Shown here piece by piece: positions 8,901 through 15,567 of a DNA stretch of 36,034 bases (positions are counted from its first letter, which is position 1; each line of letters begins with the position of its first letter). Source of the stretch: an uncultured Bacteroidales bacterium (GTDB lineage: Bacteria; Bacteroidota; Bacteroidia; Bacteroidales; Bacteroidaceae); NCBI GenBank assembly GCA_902792555.1, contig CADAZW010000012.1:1-36034 (forward strand). Reading direction: 5' to 3'. Below the pieces are notes generated by a model that did no database searches, was not told the origin of the DNA, and was given only the letters and a program-made list of their open reading frames with translations. The translations under genes were made by a program, and so were the position numbers.

Positions 8901-9511
8901 CGGTAGCAGCCCGGCTGGTTGAGCTCATGGCTGGAGAGGCCCGTGCCGGCGGCGGGGCTGTAGGGCTGGATGGTGTAGCCCTTGTAGAGGAGGCCCTTCC
9001 TGTAGAGCTGCTGCAGCAGCCACCACAGCGACTCGATGTAGGAGTTCTCGTAGGTAACGTACGGATGGTCGAGGTCCACCCAGTAGCCCATCTCCTCGCT
9101 GAGCTTGCGCCACTCGGCGGTATATTTCATCACGTCGGCGCGGCACTGGTTGTTGTAGTCGTCAACGCTGATTTTCTTGCCAATGTCCTCCTTGCTGATG
9201 CCCAGCGTCTTCTCCACGCTGAGCTCCACGGGCAGCCCGTGGGTGTCCCATCCCGCCTTGCGGGGCACATGGTAGCCCTTCATGCTCTTGTAGCGGCACA
9301 CCGTGTCCTTGATGGTGCGCGCCAGCACATGGTGGATGCCCGGGTGGCCGTTGGCAGAGGGAGGACCTTCAAAGAACACGAAGGTAGGCTTACCCTCGCT
9401 CTTGCTGAGGCTGGCGCCAAACAGGTCTTCCTTCATCCATTGGGCCAGCACCTCGCGGTTCACGTCGGGCAGGCTGAGACCCTTATATTCAGAGAATTTA
9501 TTCTTGCTCAT
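5987..9511 (-). CDS. ileS: Isoleucyl-tRNA synthetase with two repeat-derived inserts
   Basis: Cytoplasmic class I aminoacyl-tRNA synthetase that charges tRNA-Ile. The 1174-residue protein is of the long, type-2 kind. Visible motifs are GPPSANGHPGIHH (HIGH equivalent, around 49-61), the editing-domain motif AWTTTPWTLPSN (264-275), SRSRYWGTPLP (557-567) and the KMSKR loop at 727-731. Two stretches do not look like the family: residues ~221-259, just before the editing domain, and ~799-814, in the anticodon-binding region. Both are translations of a palindromic repeat also present between genes; see the repeat entries. The frame stays open, so the enzyme is probably functional, as expected for an essential gene. 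It is first in the likely five-gene operon. Confidence 0.96.
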   Translation of the reverse strand: MSKNKFSEYKGLSLPDVNREVLAQWMKEDLFGASLSKSEGKPTFVFFEGPPSANGHPGIHHVLARTIKDTVCRYKSMKGYHVPRKAGWDTHGLPVELSVEKTLGISKEDIGKKISVDDYNNQCRADVMKYTAEWRKLSEEMGYWVDLDHPYVTYENSYIESLWWLLQQLYRKGLLYKGYTIQPYSPAAGTGLSSHELNQPGCYRDVKDTTVTAQFRVKEAPFISQPLSDSPLKGEDSDARTPLPLGGVGGRLRVGDRLPIYILAWTTTPWTLPSNTALCVGPKIDYVAVRGKNPYTGEEAIYIVAKARKDVYFPEPKEEGDYKPEVVGEWKGSELVGLHYEQLFPWVKPCALEDGRAVDKSADAFRVIPGDYVTTEDGTGIVHIAPTFGADDAKVAKDAGIPSLFIIDKAGDTRPMVDFTGKYFVKDDMDDAFMQTCVNDSYWHHAGDFVKNAYDPKYADLDEKALQKTEDLNIVLCMEMKQEGTAFRIEKHVHNYPHCWRTDKPVLYYPLDSWFIRSTAMKERMMELNRTILWKPDSTGTGRFGKWLENLNDWNLSRSRYWGTPLPIWRNRDTREEICIGSIQELYDEIEKSVKAGLMQSNPLKDKGFVPGDYSQENYHKIDLHRPYVDQIVLCSPTGQPMKRELDLIDVWFDSGAMPYAQIHYPFENKDALDRGLCYPADFIAEGVDQTRGWFFTLHAIATMVFDSVAYKAVISNGLVLDKNGNKMSKRLGNAVDPFEAISKYGSDPLRWYMITNSQPWDNLRFDETGVQETARGLFSKLYQTYSFFAMYANVDGWGSPLLLGGAGDRPLTPRIDRWIVSALNTLVKKVTACYEDYDLTTAGRLIEAFVIDDLSNWYVRLNRKRFWRSSLDDDKLSAYRSLYTCLETVARLMAPLAPFYSDKLYRDLCGQEQSVHLQAYPEADESLIDEALEAQMLKAQKIVSMGLSLRKKEKIIVRQPLQCIMIPVGSEAEQQSIDEMSPIITSELNVKEIRYVAGINLVKTVKCNFRVMGKKLGKLMGPASKAVSALSQEQISQLEADGKLQIEVEGQSVVVERDDVEIFNQDIPGWSVTNEGTLTVALDLTVTDELRKEGMAREVVKRIQNYRKEQGFEITDHISITLEDNAEVRDAVEAHRDFILTQVLCDNLTFEPKLEADKLDFEDFVLNAKIEKI
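7070..7117 (-). repeat. In-frame palindromic repeat insert 2 in ileS
   Basis: The coding strand carries TCCCCTCCTTTTGGGAGGGG followed by CTGGGGATAGGC, translated as SPLLLGGAGDRPL (residues ~799-814). It shares the GGGAGGGG(T/C)TGGGG core and reading frame with the insert at 8735-8851 and lies in the same orientation. It replaces a loop in the anticodon-binding region just before the conserved RIDRWIVSALNTL. Confidence 0.8.
8735..8851 (-). repeat. In-frame composite palindromic repeat insert 1 in ileS
   Basis: Two adjacent palindromes fill residues ~221-259. On the plus strand one is CCCCTCCCAAGGGGAGGGG (8770-8788) and the next is AGTCCTCCCCCTTGAGGGGG followed by GAGTCAGAGAGGGG (8803 to ~8836). 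The second recurs between genes at 20027-20057 and 35703-35736, and the pair occurs together in the same order at 35673-35736. The translation is PLSDSPLKGEDSD then TPLPLGGVGGRLRVGDRLP. It precedes the editing-domain strand YILAWTTTPW, a likely surface loop. Confidence 0.85.
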
Positions 9512-9567
9512 GACACATGTTTTACAAATCGGCGGGTTTACGGGATGCCCCGCCTTATTATTGGGCG

Positions 9568-9575
9568 CGAAGTTA
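9568..9575 (-). promoter_or_regulatory. Possible -7 box for the ileS operon
   Basis: Minus-strand TAACTTCG fits the Bacteroidetes -7 consensus TAnnTTTG with one mismatch. It lies 57 nt before the ileS start. No good -33 TTTG is found at the usual 18-23 nt spacing (a TTG lies 25 nt away), so the call is tentative. Confidence 0.4.
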
Positions 9576-9689
9576 CAAAAATATTTCCGAATATAGGGTG
9601 CAACTATACCTTTTTATACATAATGGGGCGAAAAAAACCATTACGCCCGTCATTCTGCCACCCTGTAGCGGCCGATGCCGACGAGCCTG

Positions 9690-9860
9690 AATCTAATCGC
9701 GTCGAAGTCAAATCTAATCGCGCTGAAGTCAAATCTAATCGCGCCGAAACTGACTATCTCTGCGCGATTAAAATTTTTCTTCTCGCAATAAAAATCGGGC
9801 TTCTCGCGCTTAGATTTGTCTTCCTCGCATTTAGATTTGACTCCCTCGTATTTAGATTAA
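9690..9860. repeat. 21-bp phased CGCGATTAGATTT array, locus 1
   Basis: Three forward units of AATCTAATCGCG are spaced 21 bp apart at the left. They are followed by about five reverse-oriented, progressively diverged units (CGCGATTAAAATTT, CGCAATAAAAATC, CGCGCTTAGATTT, CGCATTTAGATTT, CGTATTTAGATT), also 21 bp apart. A 2-nt slip in phase occurs where orientation switches. The same motif and period recur at 28491-28658. The array lies 180-350 nt upstream of ileS. Function is unknown; 21 bp equals about two DNA turns and also seven codons. Confidence 0.85.
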
Positions 9861-9876
9861 TTGCTGACGGGTAAAA

Positions 9877-10070
9877 GTTACCATCATACGCCCCCGTCTG
9901 CGTCGCGAGCTTCGCAGCTCCGCAGCCACCCACTCTATCTTAGTTGGGGAGCCTGACACGCCGTTCTGCGAATATACCTGACACGCCGTTCTGCCTTTAA
10001 AATTGCAGGGAGACGGCTCCCCCTCTAAGATAGAGAAGGGTCCGTAGGGCCGGGGGCGTATGAGAGTAAC
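9877..10070. repeat. Nested inverted repeat, MITE-like or structured RNA
   Basis: The outer arms at 9877-9896 and 10051-10070 match in 18 of 20 positions (GTTACCATCATACGCCCCCG against its complement). The inner arms at 9933-9953 and 10015-10035 pair CTCTATCTTAG with CTAAGATAGAG and GGGGAGCC with GGCTCCCC. Between the inner arms are two perfect 18-bp direct repeats, CCTGACACGCCGTTCTGC, at 9952-9969 and 9977-9994. No open frame or target-site duplication was recognised. It could be a miniature mobile element or a folded transcript. Confidence 0.7.
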
Positions 10071-10141
10071 TTCAACAAAGCCGGGAGCGTATGAAGGTAA
10101 CTCTAACTTCCCCGCGGACGAAAGAAAGTAACTGAAACATT
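10049..10141. repeat. Three 31-bp tandem repeats
   Basis: Three imperfect units start at 10049, 10080 and 10111, at exactly 31-bp spacing. The first two share GCCGGG(G/A)GCGTATGA; all three share GTAACT at the same offset. The first unit is also the right outer arm of the nested inverted repeat. Confidence 0.75.
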
Positions 10142-10174
10142 AGCGCGGAGGACCTTGGTTGGGCCCTCCGCGCT
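10142..10174 (-). terminator. Terminator of the 13295-10218 secreted-protein operon
   Basis: AGCGCGGAGG (10142-10151) pairs perfectly with CCTCCGCGCT (10165-10174), with a 13-nt loop. It lies 43 nt after the last stop codon and is followed on the minus strand by a T-rich stretch (TTACTTTCTTTC a little downstream). Confidence 0.6.
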
Positions 10175-10217
10175 GGTGCTGGGGAAGAGGGAGGCGGTGT
10201 GCTGCTGCCCCTCGGCG

Positions 10218-10850
10218 TTATTCGGGATATGTAATTCTTATGATGCAACTGGATTTCTGTCCCGGCTGCTGGGTGTAGTTCTCGCTTTTATCACTATTGC
10301 CATATATGTGATGGTAATGGTAGTTCGCACCCTCCAGATCGAAATACCAATGCCATAACAGCTTGTCGCGCTCAGTGAAACATGAAAGATCGTCTAAGCC
10401 CCAACTGGAGTAGCCATTATTCGAAATACTTGAACCCTCTTCCCCGTAGTCTGAGGGAACAAGGTTGGCTGTGAAGGTGTAATATTCTCTATCATTATAG
10501 CGTGTGTGAGAATAGAAGGTTCCGCTTTTAAGGGTATAGCGGGCACCGCTTTCCTCGCTATGGTAAGGTACAAGGGTAATGCTGATGTTTGTGGTGCGTG
10601 TGTGGTTATCCTTTTCCTCTGTCAGGACGCCGGTGACAGTGACGTTGCCGCTACCGTCCCTTGTCAGAGTCAGCGGGACAGCCGGATTATCCGGGAGACC
10701 GGTCCAGAAGGGCGCAACGTTACCGTGCCGTTCACCCTTGCTGTTCTCAAACCAGGCATGAGCTGTGGTTGTCACCATATTTCCGAGAGTGGCGTCCTGC
10801 GTGCAGGTTATAGTTTCAGATGCGGAAGGGCTGTTTCCTGCGTACAGCAC
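10218..10850 (-). CDS. C-terminal part of the large secreted protein, in another frame
   Basis: A 210-codon frame starting at GTG 10850, 10 nt beyond the stop of the preceding gene. It has no signal peptide and no independent promoter, although its composition (Thr/Ser/Asn-rich beta-strand type) is that of an extracellular domain. The frame is open in-phase back to 10877. Removing one C from the run of four at 10865-10868 would join the upstream protein directly to it, reading DVEIKTITLKAELVLYAGN, a natural beta-strand sequence. It is therefore most likely the distal part of the 10861-12816 protein. The split could come from a frameshift mutation, a sequencing or assembly error, or less likely programmed frameshifting. 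A separate coupled gene is possible but less plausible. No family was recognised. Confidence 0.6.
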   Translation of the reverse strand: MLYAGNSPSASETITCTQDATLGNMVTTTAHAWFENSKGERHGNVAPFWTGLPDNPAVPLTLTRDGSGNVTVTGVLTEEKDNHTRTTNISITLVPYHSEESGARYTLKSGTFYSHTRYNDREYYTFTANLVPSDYGEEGSSISNNGYSSWGLDDLSCFTERDKLLWHWYFDLEGANYHYHHIYGNSDKSENYTQQPGQKSSCIIRITYPE

Positions 10851-10860
10851 CAGCTCGGCC

Positions 10861-12816
10861 TTAAGGGGTGATGGTCTTTATTTCAACATCGACGGGGAAA
10901 TTGCTTCCGTTCCAAACTCCTATTTCCTCCTTGGGGGCGTTGGTAGTAAAACGCACTCTCTGCACCAGCCCTGCGCCGGAGTTGGCGAAGTGGAGCTTGT
11001 TTTTGTTGACTTCTATGGTGTATGGGATTTGGAATCCTGTCCGTACACTGGTGGGATATGTACCGAAGCTTCCCCACGAGACGCAGACCATGGCAGTGTA
11101 TTTGCCGCCCAGCATGCCGTCGGTGGAGATGGTGGTGGTGAAGGGCGCACCGTCGCGTTTGTAGGGGCCTACCTCCACGGTCTTTACCTTCTTGTCGTCT
11201 CGATAGAGGTCGATGTACAGCACGTCGTGGGCGGGTACGAGGTCTCGCTCTGTCTTGATGGTGAACTTCGCTTTGCTGTTTTTGACGTTCACGTCAAGCG
11301 ACAATATCCTTGGCACCTGACGCAGGGTGTCGCAGAAGAATGACCAGTTCTTTGAGAAGAAGGTCTTCCGATCGGGGTCTTTCCACAGCACGGCGGCGCT
11401 GGCCGAGGCCTCAAGGTCCAGCGAGAGCCAGCTGGCGGTGAGCACCTGGTCGCGGAGCCAATAGTACGTGGAGCTGGGCTCGTTGAGCCAGTCGGTGCTG
11501 AACTCCAGCCTTGCGTTGACCTTGGGGCCGGCGTAGAGGTCGAGGCTGATGTCGCCGGTGAGCAGCTTCTTGTACCAGCTGGCGGTATAGATATTGGCCG
11601 AGAACTTGATGCCTGTCTGCAGGTAGCCGGAGAAGACTACGTTGGTGGAGCCGATGTCTATCACCTGGTCGTTGCCCTTGTTCTCTTCGGGCACCCAGTG
11701 GAGGTCGTAGTCGATGGGGAAGAGGCGTCGCGTGTCGATGATGATGTCTTCGCCCAGGCCCAGGTGCACCTTGGGGAAGTTGAGGTTGGCCTCCACCTTG
11801 CCCTCGCCGCGGATGAACCACGTGGGCAAGGGCTCGGTCTCGAAGATGGGGCATGTGGCGGGGAAGATTATTCGGGGCAGGGGTATGAGGTCGCTGACAT
11901 CAACGTTGAAGCTGCTCGACACAGCCATGCCCAGCGAGGGCTTGGCGTCAATAATCAGGTCGCGGGTGAGCTTGACGAACATCTTGGTCCAGCCTATGTC
12001 GTAGGTGACGCGTACGCGGAACTTGACGCCCACTTCCGCCGAGAGGTTGATGTTGGATCCTTCGCTGGGGTGCCACTCGCGCGTCAGGTTGGCGGTGAAG
12101 TCGATGAGGTTAACTTCTGCTGAGCCTGAGGCCTCCGGGTAGTTCTTGCCGTCGGGCTTCACTCCGGCGAGACGGCGGCTCATGTTGCCGTGCTGGTCAA
12201 CGGTCAGCTTCTCTACAGTGATAAACTGTTCAAACACCTCGCCCATATTTTCGATGGCGCGGCAATAGGCCACCGTGACATCGTCCGAGCGCTCTTCCAA
12301 ATTCTCCACCACGCCGCCAAAGCCGCTGCGATAGAGTTTCCAGGCCTGGTCGGAGTCATCGTCGTAGCCTACGAGGACATCGCCCACCTTCGGCTTGAGG
12401 TTGGCGGGTATGCCGAGGAAGGCAATGGTGCCCTGGTCGTTGTCTGACCACCGGATGTAAGGCTCGAGATTGCTGCCGTTGAGAATCTTGAGCTTGGGAT
12501 TCATCTTTATCTCAGGCTGCTGGAAGCCGATGCTGTCGATGACGGCCAGGGGTATGCGGTAGGTGGTGTCGGCCAGCTCTATCTCCTGTACCACGTAGAC
12601 GTCGTGTTCAATGGAGTCGAGGTCAATCCTGGAATAGCCCATCCTTAGCACCTCGTCGAAGAAGAATCCGTTGAAGTCGCCGTCGTTGCGGTAGATGTAG
12701 AATGCTTCCTGGGCCTTCAGTTCGCTGAACACGGAGAACAGCACGTTGAGCACCAGCAGCAGCCAGGCATTCCTGTTGCCGAGAGTACACCTATATATAT
12801 AATGTAGAGTCTTCAT
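10861..12816 (-). CDS. Large secreted protein of unknown function
   Basis: A 651-residue protein with an N-terminal export signal (hydrophobic NAWLLLVLNVLFSVFSELKAQ, about residues 15-36, after a short basic stretch). The mature part begins EAFYIYRNDGDFNGFFFDEV and is rich in beta-strand patterns; residues ~560-650 look like immunoglobulin-like or fibronectin-like strands (VRFTTNAPKEEIGVWNGS). I do not recognise a catalytic motif. The ATG overlaps the stop of the 160-residue gene by 4 nt (ATGA), implying translational coupling. The protein ends abruptly at a TAA just after a C4 run, and the next frame continues plausibly (see 10218-10850), so this is probably a truncated reading of an ~865-residue protein. 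Surface or outer-membrane association is inferred. Confidence 0.75.
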   Translation of the reverse strand: MKTLHYIYRCTLGNRNAWLLLVLNVLFSVFSELKAQEAFYIYRNDGDFNGFFFDEVLRMGYSRIDLDSIEHDVYVVQEIELADTTYRIPLAVIDSIGFQQPEIKMNPKLKILNGSNLEPYIRWSDNDQGTIAFLGIPANLKPKVGDVLVGYDDDSDQAWKLYRSGFGGVVENLEERSDDVTVAYCRAIENMGEVFEQFITVEKLTVDQHGNMSRRLAGVKPDGKNYPEASGSAEVNLIDFTANLTREWHPSEGSNINLSAEVGVKFRVRVTYDIGWTKMFVKLTRDLIIDAKPSLGMAVSSSFNVDVSDLIPLPRIIFPATCPIFETEPLPTWFIRGEGKVEANLNFPKVHLGLGEDIIIDTRRLFPIDYDLHWVPEENKGNDQVIDIGSTNVVFSGYLQTGIKFSANIYTASWYKKLLTGDISLDLYAGPKVNARLEFSTDWLNEPSSTYYWLRDQVLTASWLSLDLEASASAAVLWKDPDRKTFFSKNWSFFCDTLRQVPRILSLDVNVKNSKAKFTIKTERDLVPAHDVLYIDLYRDDKKVKTVEVGPYKRDGAPFTTTISTDGMLGGKYTAMVCVSWGSFGTYPTSVRTGFQIPYTIEVNKNKLHFANSGAGLVQRVRFTTNAPKEEIGVWNGSNFPVDVEIKTITP

Positions 12817-13295
12817 CGCTTCAGGAATTTAAAGGTTGTGTCGCCTGCCTTGACAATGTAGGTGCCGGCCGGTTGGTCGGCGAGGGAGATTACGGTGCGC
12901 TGCCCATCCTGGGCCTGCACGGTCTTGACCTTCAGTCCGTCGAGGGTGTAGACGTCGAGGCGCATACCCTCGGGCAGTCCGTCGAAGGCCATCGTGTTGT
13001 CATTCTGCATGAAGCGCATCTCGCCTGGGCGCATCTTGGCTTCGCCCACGTCGGTGATGGTGCCGCCCTCGTAGGTGTAGCGCAGCACGCTGGTCAGCGG
13101 ATAGCTTACCGTGGTGCGGCTGGTGCGGATTACGAGCTTGCCGCCCTCAAAGGTGGTCTCCGGCTCCTCGGTCAAGTCGAAAAAGACCTTCTGTCCGCTC
13201 TTTTGCCAGACCACGAGGCGCTGCGTCTCGTCGTCGGCCCACGATGTGAACACGGAGAGAAGCAGGAGCATCAGCATGATTGTTCTCATCTTCAT
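12813..13295 (-). CDS. Small secreted protein with type IX sorting tail
   Basis: A 160-residue exported protein. The signal peptide is MKMRTIMLMLLLLSVFTSWA. A short beta-rich domain follows (LVVWQKSGQKVFFDLTEEPE to SYPLTSVLRYTYEG), of a type often found at the start of Bacteroidetes surface proteins. The last ~55 residues (GMRLDVYTLDGLKVKT to GTYIVKAGDTTFKFLKR) look like a type A sorting domain of the type IX secretion system. A longer frame from 13439 exists, but the promoter at 13344-13374 lies inside it and would put transcription start near 13337, which fixes the start at 13295 (or ATG 13289). The stop overlaps the next gene's start. Its function is unknown. Confidence 0.8.
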   Translation of the reverse strand: MKMRTIMLMLLLLSVFTSWADDETQRLVVWQKSGQKVFFDLTEEPETTFEGGKLVIRTSRTTVSYPLTSVLRYTYEGGTITDVGEAKMRPGEMRFMQNDNTMAFDGLPEGMRLDVYTLDGLKVKTVQAQDGQRTVISLADQPAGTYIVKAGDTTFKFLKR

Positions 13296-13343
13296 ATTTC
13301 CTTCGGTTTTGCGTTTGAAAAATTCGTTTTTCTTTCTCTGCGA

Positions 13344-13374
13344 CAAATGTATGATTTCTTTTTGAGATGGCAAA
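13344..13374 (-). promoter_or_regulatory. Promoter of the secreted-protein operon
   Basis: On the minus strand TTTG (13374-13371) is followed after exactly 19 nt by TACATTTG (13351-13344), a full match to the Bacteroidetes housekeeping promoter TTTG/N19/TAnnTTTG. The expected transcription start near 13337 leaves a ~40-nt leader before the ATG at 13295. Confidence 0.8.
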
Positions 13375-13490
13375 ATATCGCTACCGTAAAAACGGCGAAT
13401 CTTCATCTCGATGTATGCCTTTTGACGTTTCCTCTGCATTCTGTAATAATATTGTAATGTCTAAAGATGCGCTGAGAAAAAAAATTTGCT

Positions 13491-13498
13491 TAACTTTG
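13491..13498 (+). promoter_or_regulatory. -7 box upstream of the Na/Pi cotransporter
   Basis: TAACTTTG is an exact TAnnTTTG match, about 130 nt before the ATG at 13627. No clear TTTG is found 18-23 nt upstream. The 13499-13626 leader contains a half-palindrome (CCCCTTCCCCCTAACTGGGG) and TTCAATTCTTCAATT-type simple repeats like those at 32521-32578, and no gene. The divergent intergenic region 13296-13626 holds only this and the minus-strand promoter. Confidence 0.5.
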
Positions 13499-13626
13499 CC
13501 AATTAAAAGGCAATTAGACGCCCCTTCCCCCTAACTGGGGAGAAGAATTGAAAAGTTGAAAAATGGAAGTGTTACTTCAATTATTAAATCCTTAAATTCT
13601 TCAATTCTAATAACCGCTAACCTACG

Positions 13627-15363
13627 ATGGACTCTAACATTGACTACATGAGCGCTGCCCTTAAGCTTCTGGGCTCGCTGGGATTGCTGATTTTCGGTAT
13701 GAAGATGATGAGCGAGGCTCTCCAGAAGATGGCGGGCCCCAAGCTCAGGCACGTGCTGGCGAGGATGACCACCAACCGCTTCACCGGCATGCTGACGGGC
13801 GTGGCGGTGACGGCTGCCGTGCAGAGCTCCACGGCCACTACGGTGATGACGGTGAGCTTCGTCAATGCGGCGCTGCTGACCCTGGCACAGGCCATCAGCA
13901 TCATCATGGGTGCCAATATCGGTACTACGCTGACGGCCTGGATCATGTCGGCCGGACTGTCGTTTAACATCACTGACTTCGTGTGGCCCCTGTTTATCAT
14001 TGCCATGTTTCTCATCTACAAGAAAAGGCATGAAACGGGCGGCTATTTCCTCTTTGGCATGGCTTTCCTGCTGCTCGGCCTCGGCACCCTGCGCCAGACG
14101 GGCGCTGACATGAACCTGGGCGAGAATGAGGCGGTGCTGGGATTCTTCAGCTCCTTTGACCCCAACAGCATGGGCACCACGCTATTGTTCCTGCTCATCG
14201 GCGGCGTGCTGACGATGTGCGTGCAGTCGTCGGCTGCGGTGATGGCCATCACGATGATTCTCTGCTCGTCGGGAGCGCTGCCTATCTATCAGGGCATTGC
14301 GCTGGTGATGGGTGAGAATATCGGCACCACGGTCACCTCCAACCTGGCGGCGCTGTCGGCCTCCACTCAGGCCCGCAGGGCTGCCTTTGCCCACATGTTC
14401 TTCAATGTGTTCGGCGTGTGCTGGATGCTGGCGGTGTTTCATCCGTTTGTTGATATGGCCTGCGGCATGGTGGGCTATGACTCTGCCATGACCCGTGAGG
14501 CTGTGGGCAATGCCGTCTTCATGCAGAACGCTGCCAAGCTCAGCGTGGTACTCGCCACATTCCACACATGCTTCAACGTGGCCAATACGGCGCTGCTCAT
14601 CGGCTTTATCCCGCAGATAGAGAGGATTGTCTGCTGGGTGATCAAGGATAGGAAGCAGGCCGATAATATCAGCAACCGCCTGCAGTACATCGGCCACGGA
14701 CTGGTGCAGACCCCTGAGATTGCCGTGCTGCAGGCCCAGAAGGAGACTGTGCTGTTCGCCCAGACGGTACGCAAGATGTTCGGTATGGTGCGCGAATTGC
14801 TGGATGACGACAATCGCAAGCATTTCTCACGCCTTTTCATCCAGATAGAGAGCGAGGAGGACGCCACTGACCAGACGGAGCTGGCTATCGCCAATTACCT
14901 GGCGCAGGTGAGCGACGACCACCTCTCGGCTGAGACCAAGACTAAGATCCGCCAGATGATGCGCGAGGTGAGCGAGCTGGAGAGCATCGGTGATGCATGC
15001 TACAATGTGGCACGCACCATTGACAGACTGCACAGCACGGCGGCCAACAAGGAGAAGGGCTATGACCTGACTGAGAGCCAGTATGCCAACCTCCATGACT
15101 TGATGCAGCTGTGTGACGATGCGCTCAGCCAGATGAACACGGTGATGGGCAATCCGAGGGAGGAGAACGACATACGCGAGTCCTTCCGCCTGGAGAATAG
15201 CATCAATGCTCTGGCCAGGCAACTGAAGAATGACAATGTGCTGGCGGTCAACAATCACGAGTATGGCTATGTGCTGGGCACCGTTTATGCCGATATTATC
15301 AGTCATCTTGAGAAGCTGGGCGATTATGTTGTGAATGTCGTAGAGGCCCGATTTGGAAAATAG
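13627..15363 (+). CDS. Na+/phosphate cotransporter family protein with PhoU-like tail
   Basis: Inner-membrane protein of 578 residues. Two inverted Na/Pi-cotransporter repeats are evident: the first with VQSSTATTV (65-73) and GANIGTT (95-101), the second with VQSSAAVMA (199-207) and GENIGTT (229-235). The paired QSS motifs are the family hallmark for sodium and phosphate binding. Residues ~350-578 are hydrophilic and helical, matching a PhoU-like regulatory domain. About eight hydrophobic segments lie in the first 340 residues. The family (NptA/YjbB type) imports phosphate with sodium or, in some bacteria, exports it; direction here is not determinable. It is transcribed alone, divergently from the secreted-protein operon. 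Confidence 0.93.
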   Translation: MDSNIDYMSAALKLLGSLGLLIFGMKMMSEALQKMAGPKLRHVLARMTTNRFTGMLTGVAVTAAVQSSTATTVMTVSFVNAALLTLAQAISIIMGANIGTTLTAWIMSAGLSFNITDFVWPLFIIAMFLIYKKRHETGGYFLFGMAFLLLGLGTLRQTGADMNLGENEAVLGFFSSFDPNSMGTTLLFLLIGGVLTMCVQSSAAVMAITMILCSSGALPIYQGIALVMGENIGTTVTSNLAALSASTQARRAAFAHMFFNVFGVCWMLAVFHPFVDMACGMVGYDSAMTREAVGNAVFMQNAAKLSVVLATFHTCFNVANTALLIGFIPQIERIVCWVIKDRKQADNISNRLQYIGHGLVQTPEIAVLQAQKETVLFAQTVRKMFGMVRELLDDDNRKHFSRLFIQIESEEDATDQTELAIANYLAQVSDDHLSAETKTKIRQMMREVSELESIGDACYNVARTIDRLHSTAANKEKGYDLTESQYANLHDLMQLCDDALSQMNTVMGNPREENDIRESFRLENSINALARQLKNDNVLAVNNHEYGYVLGTVYADIISHLEKLGDYVVNVVEARFGK

Positions 15364-15496
15364 CCTTTTTATTTCACGAATGCCGTGCTTCTGCATGGCG
15401 GAACAATCAGGGCTGAGGCTCCGCAGGAAGGCGGACTGCGCTTTGTATTTACGCTGAGGAGAAATTGAGTGTAGCTTTTTATTAACTGTTGTCGCG

Positions 15497-15531
15497 TTTG
15501 TGGGCAGTTTTACAAAAAAAGTGTAATTTTG
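15497..15531 (+). promoter_or_regulatory. Promoter of the DUF4298 / beta-helix operon
   Basis: TTTG (15497-15500), 23 nt, then TAATTTTG (15524-15531), an exact -7 match. The expected start of transcription lies around 15537. This rules out the TTG-initiated longer reading at 15529, which falls inside the -7 box, and favours the ATG at 15568. Confidence 0.65.
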
Positions 15532-15567
15532 CGCTGCATTATTATGTTGTGTAGTCAAAAGAATCGG

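Noticed and set aside
9690..9860. CRISPR array
   Set aside because: Units are 21 bp with 7-8 bp between motif copies, in both orientations; there are no spacers of normal length and no cas genes.
8363..9874. A 503-codon plus-strand frame antisense to ileS, and other long antisense frames (1521-2264, 24282-25724, 20538-21275)
   Set aside because: They are mirror frames of GC-biased genes whose minus-strand products have clear families. They have unnatural composition, and the first simply runs on into the 21-bp array.
9512..10217. tRNA or other standard RNA gene in the repeat-rich gap
   Set aside because: No T-loop GTTCGAATC-like motif with flanking acceptor stem was found; the hairpins are explained by inverted repeats and a terminator.
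13296..13439. Longer N-terminus for the 160-residue secreted protein
   Set aside because: A consensus promoter lies inside it, and the signal peptide begins at 13295.
15529..15567. Earlier TTG or ATG start for the DUF4298 protein
   Set aside because: The TTG is part of the -7 box, and the ATG at 15544 would have almost no leader; the DUF4298 match begins after ATG 15568.
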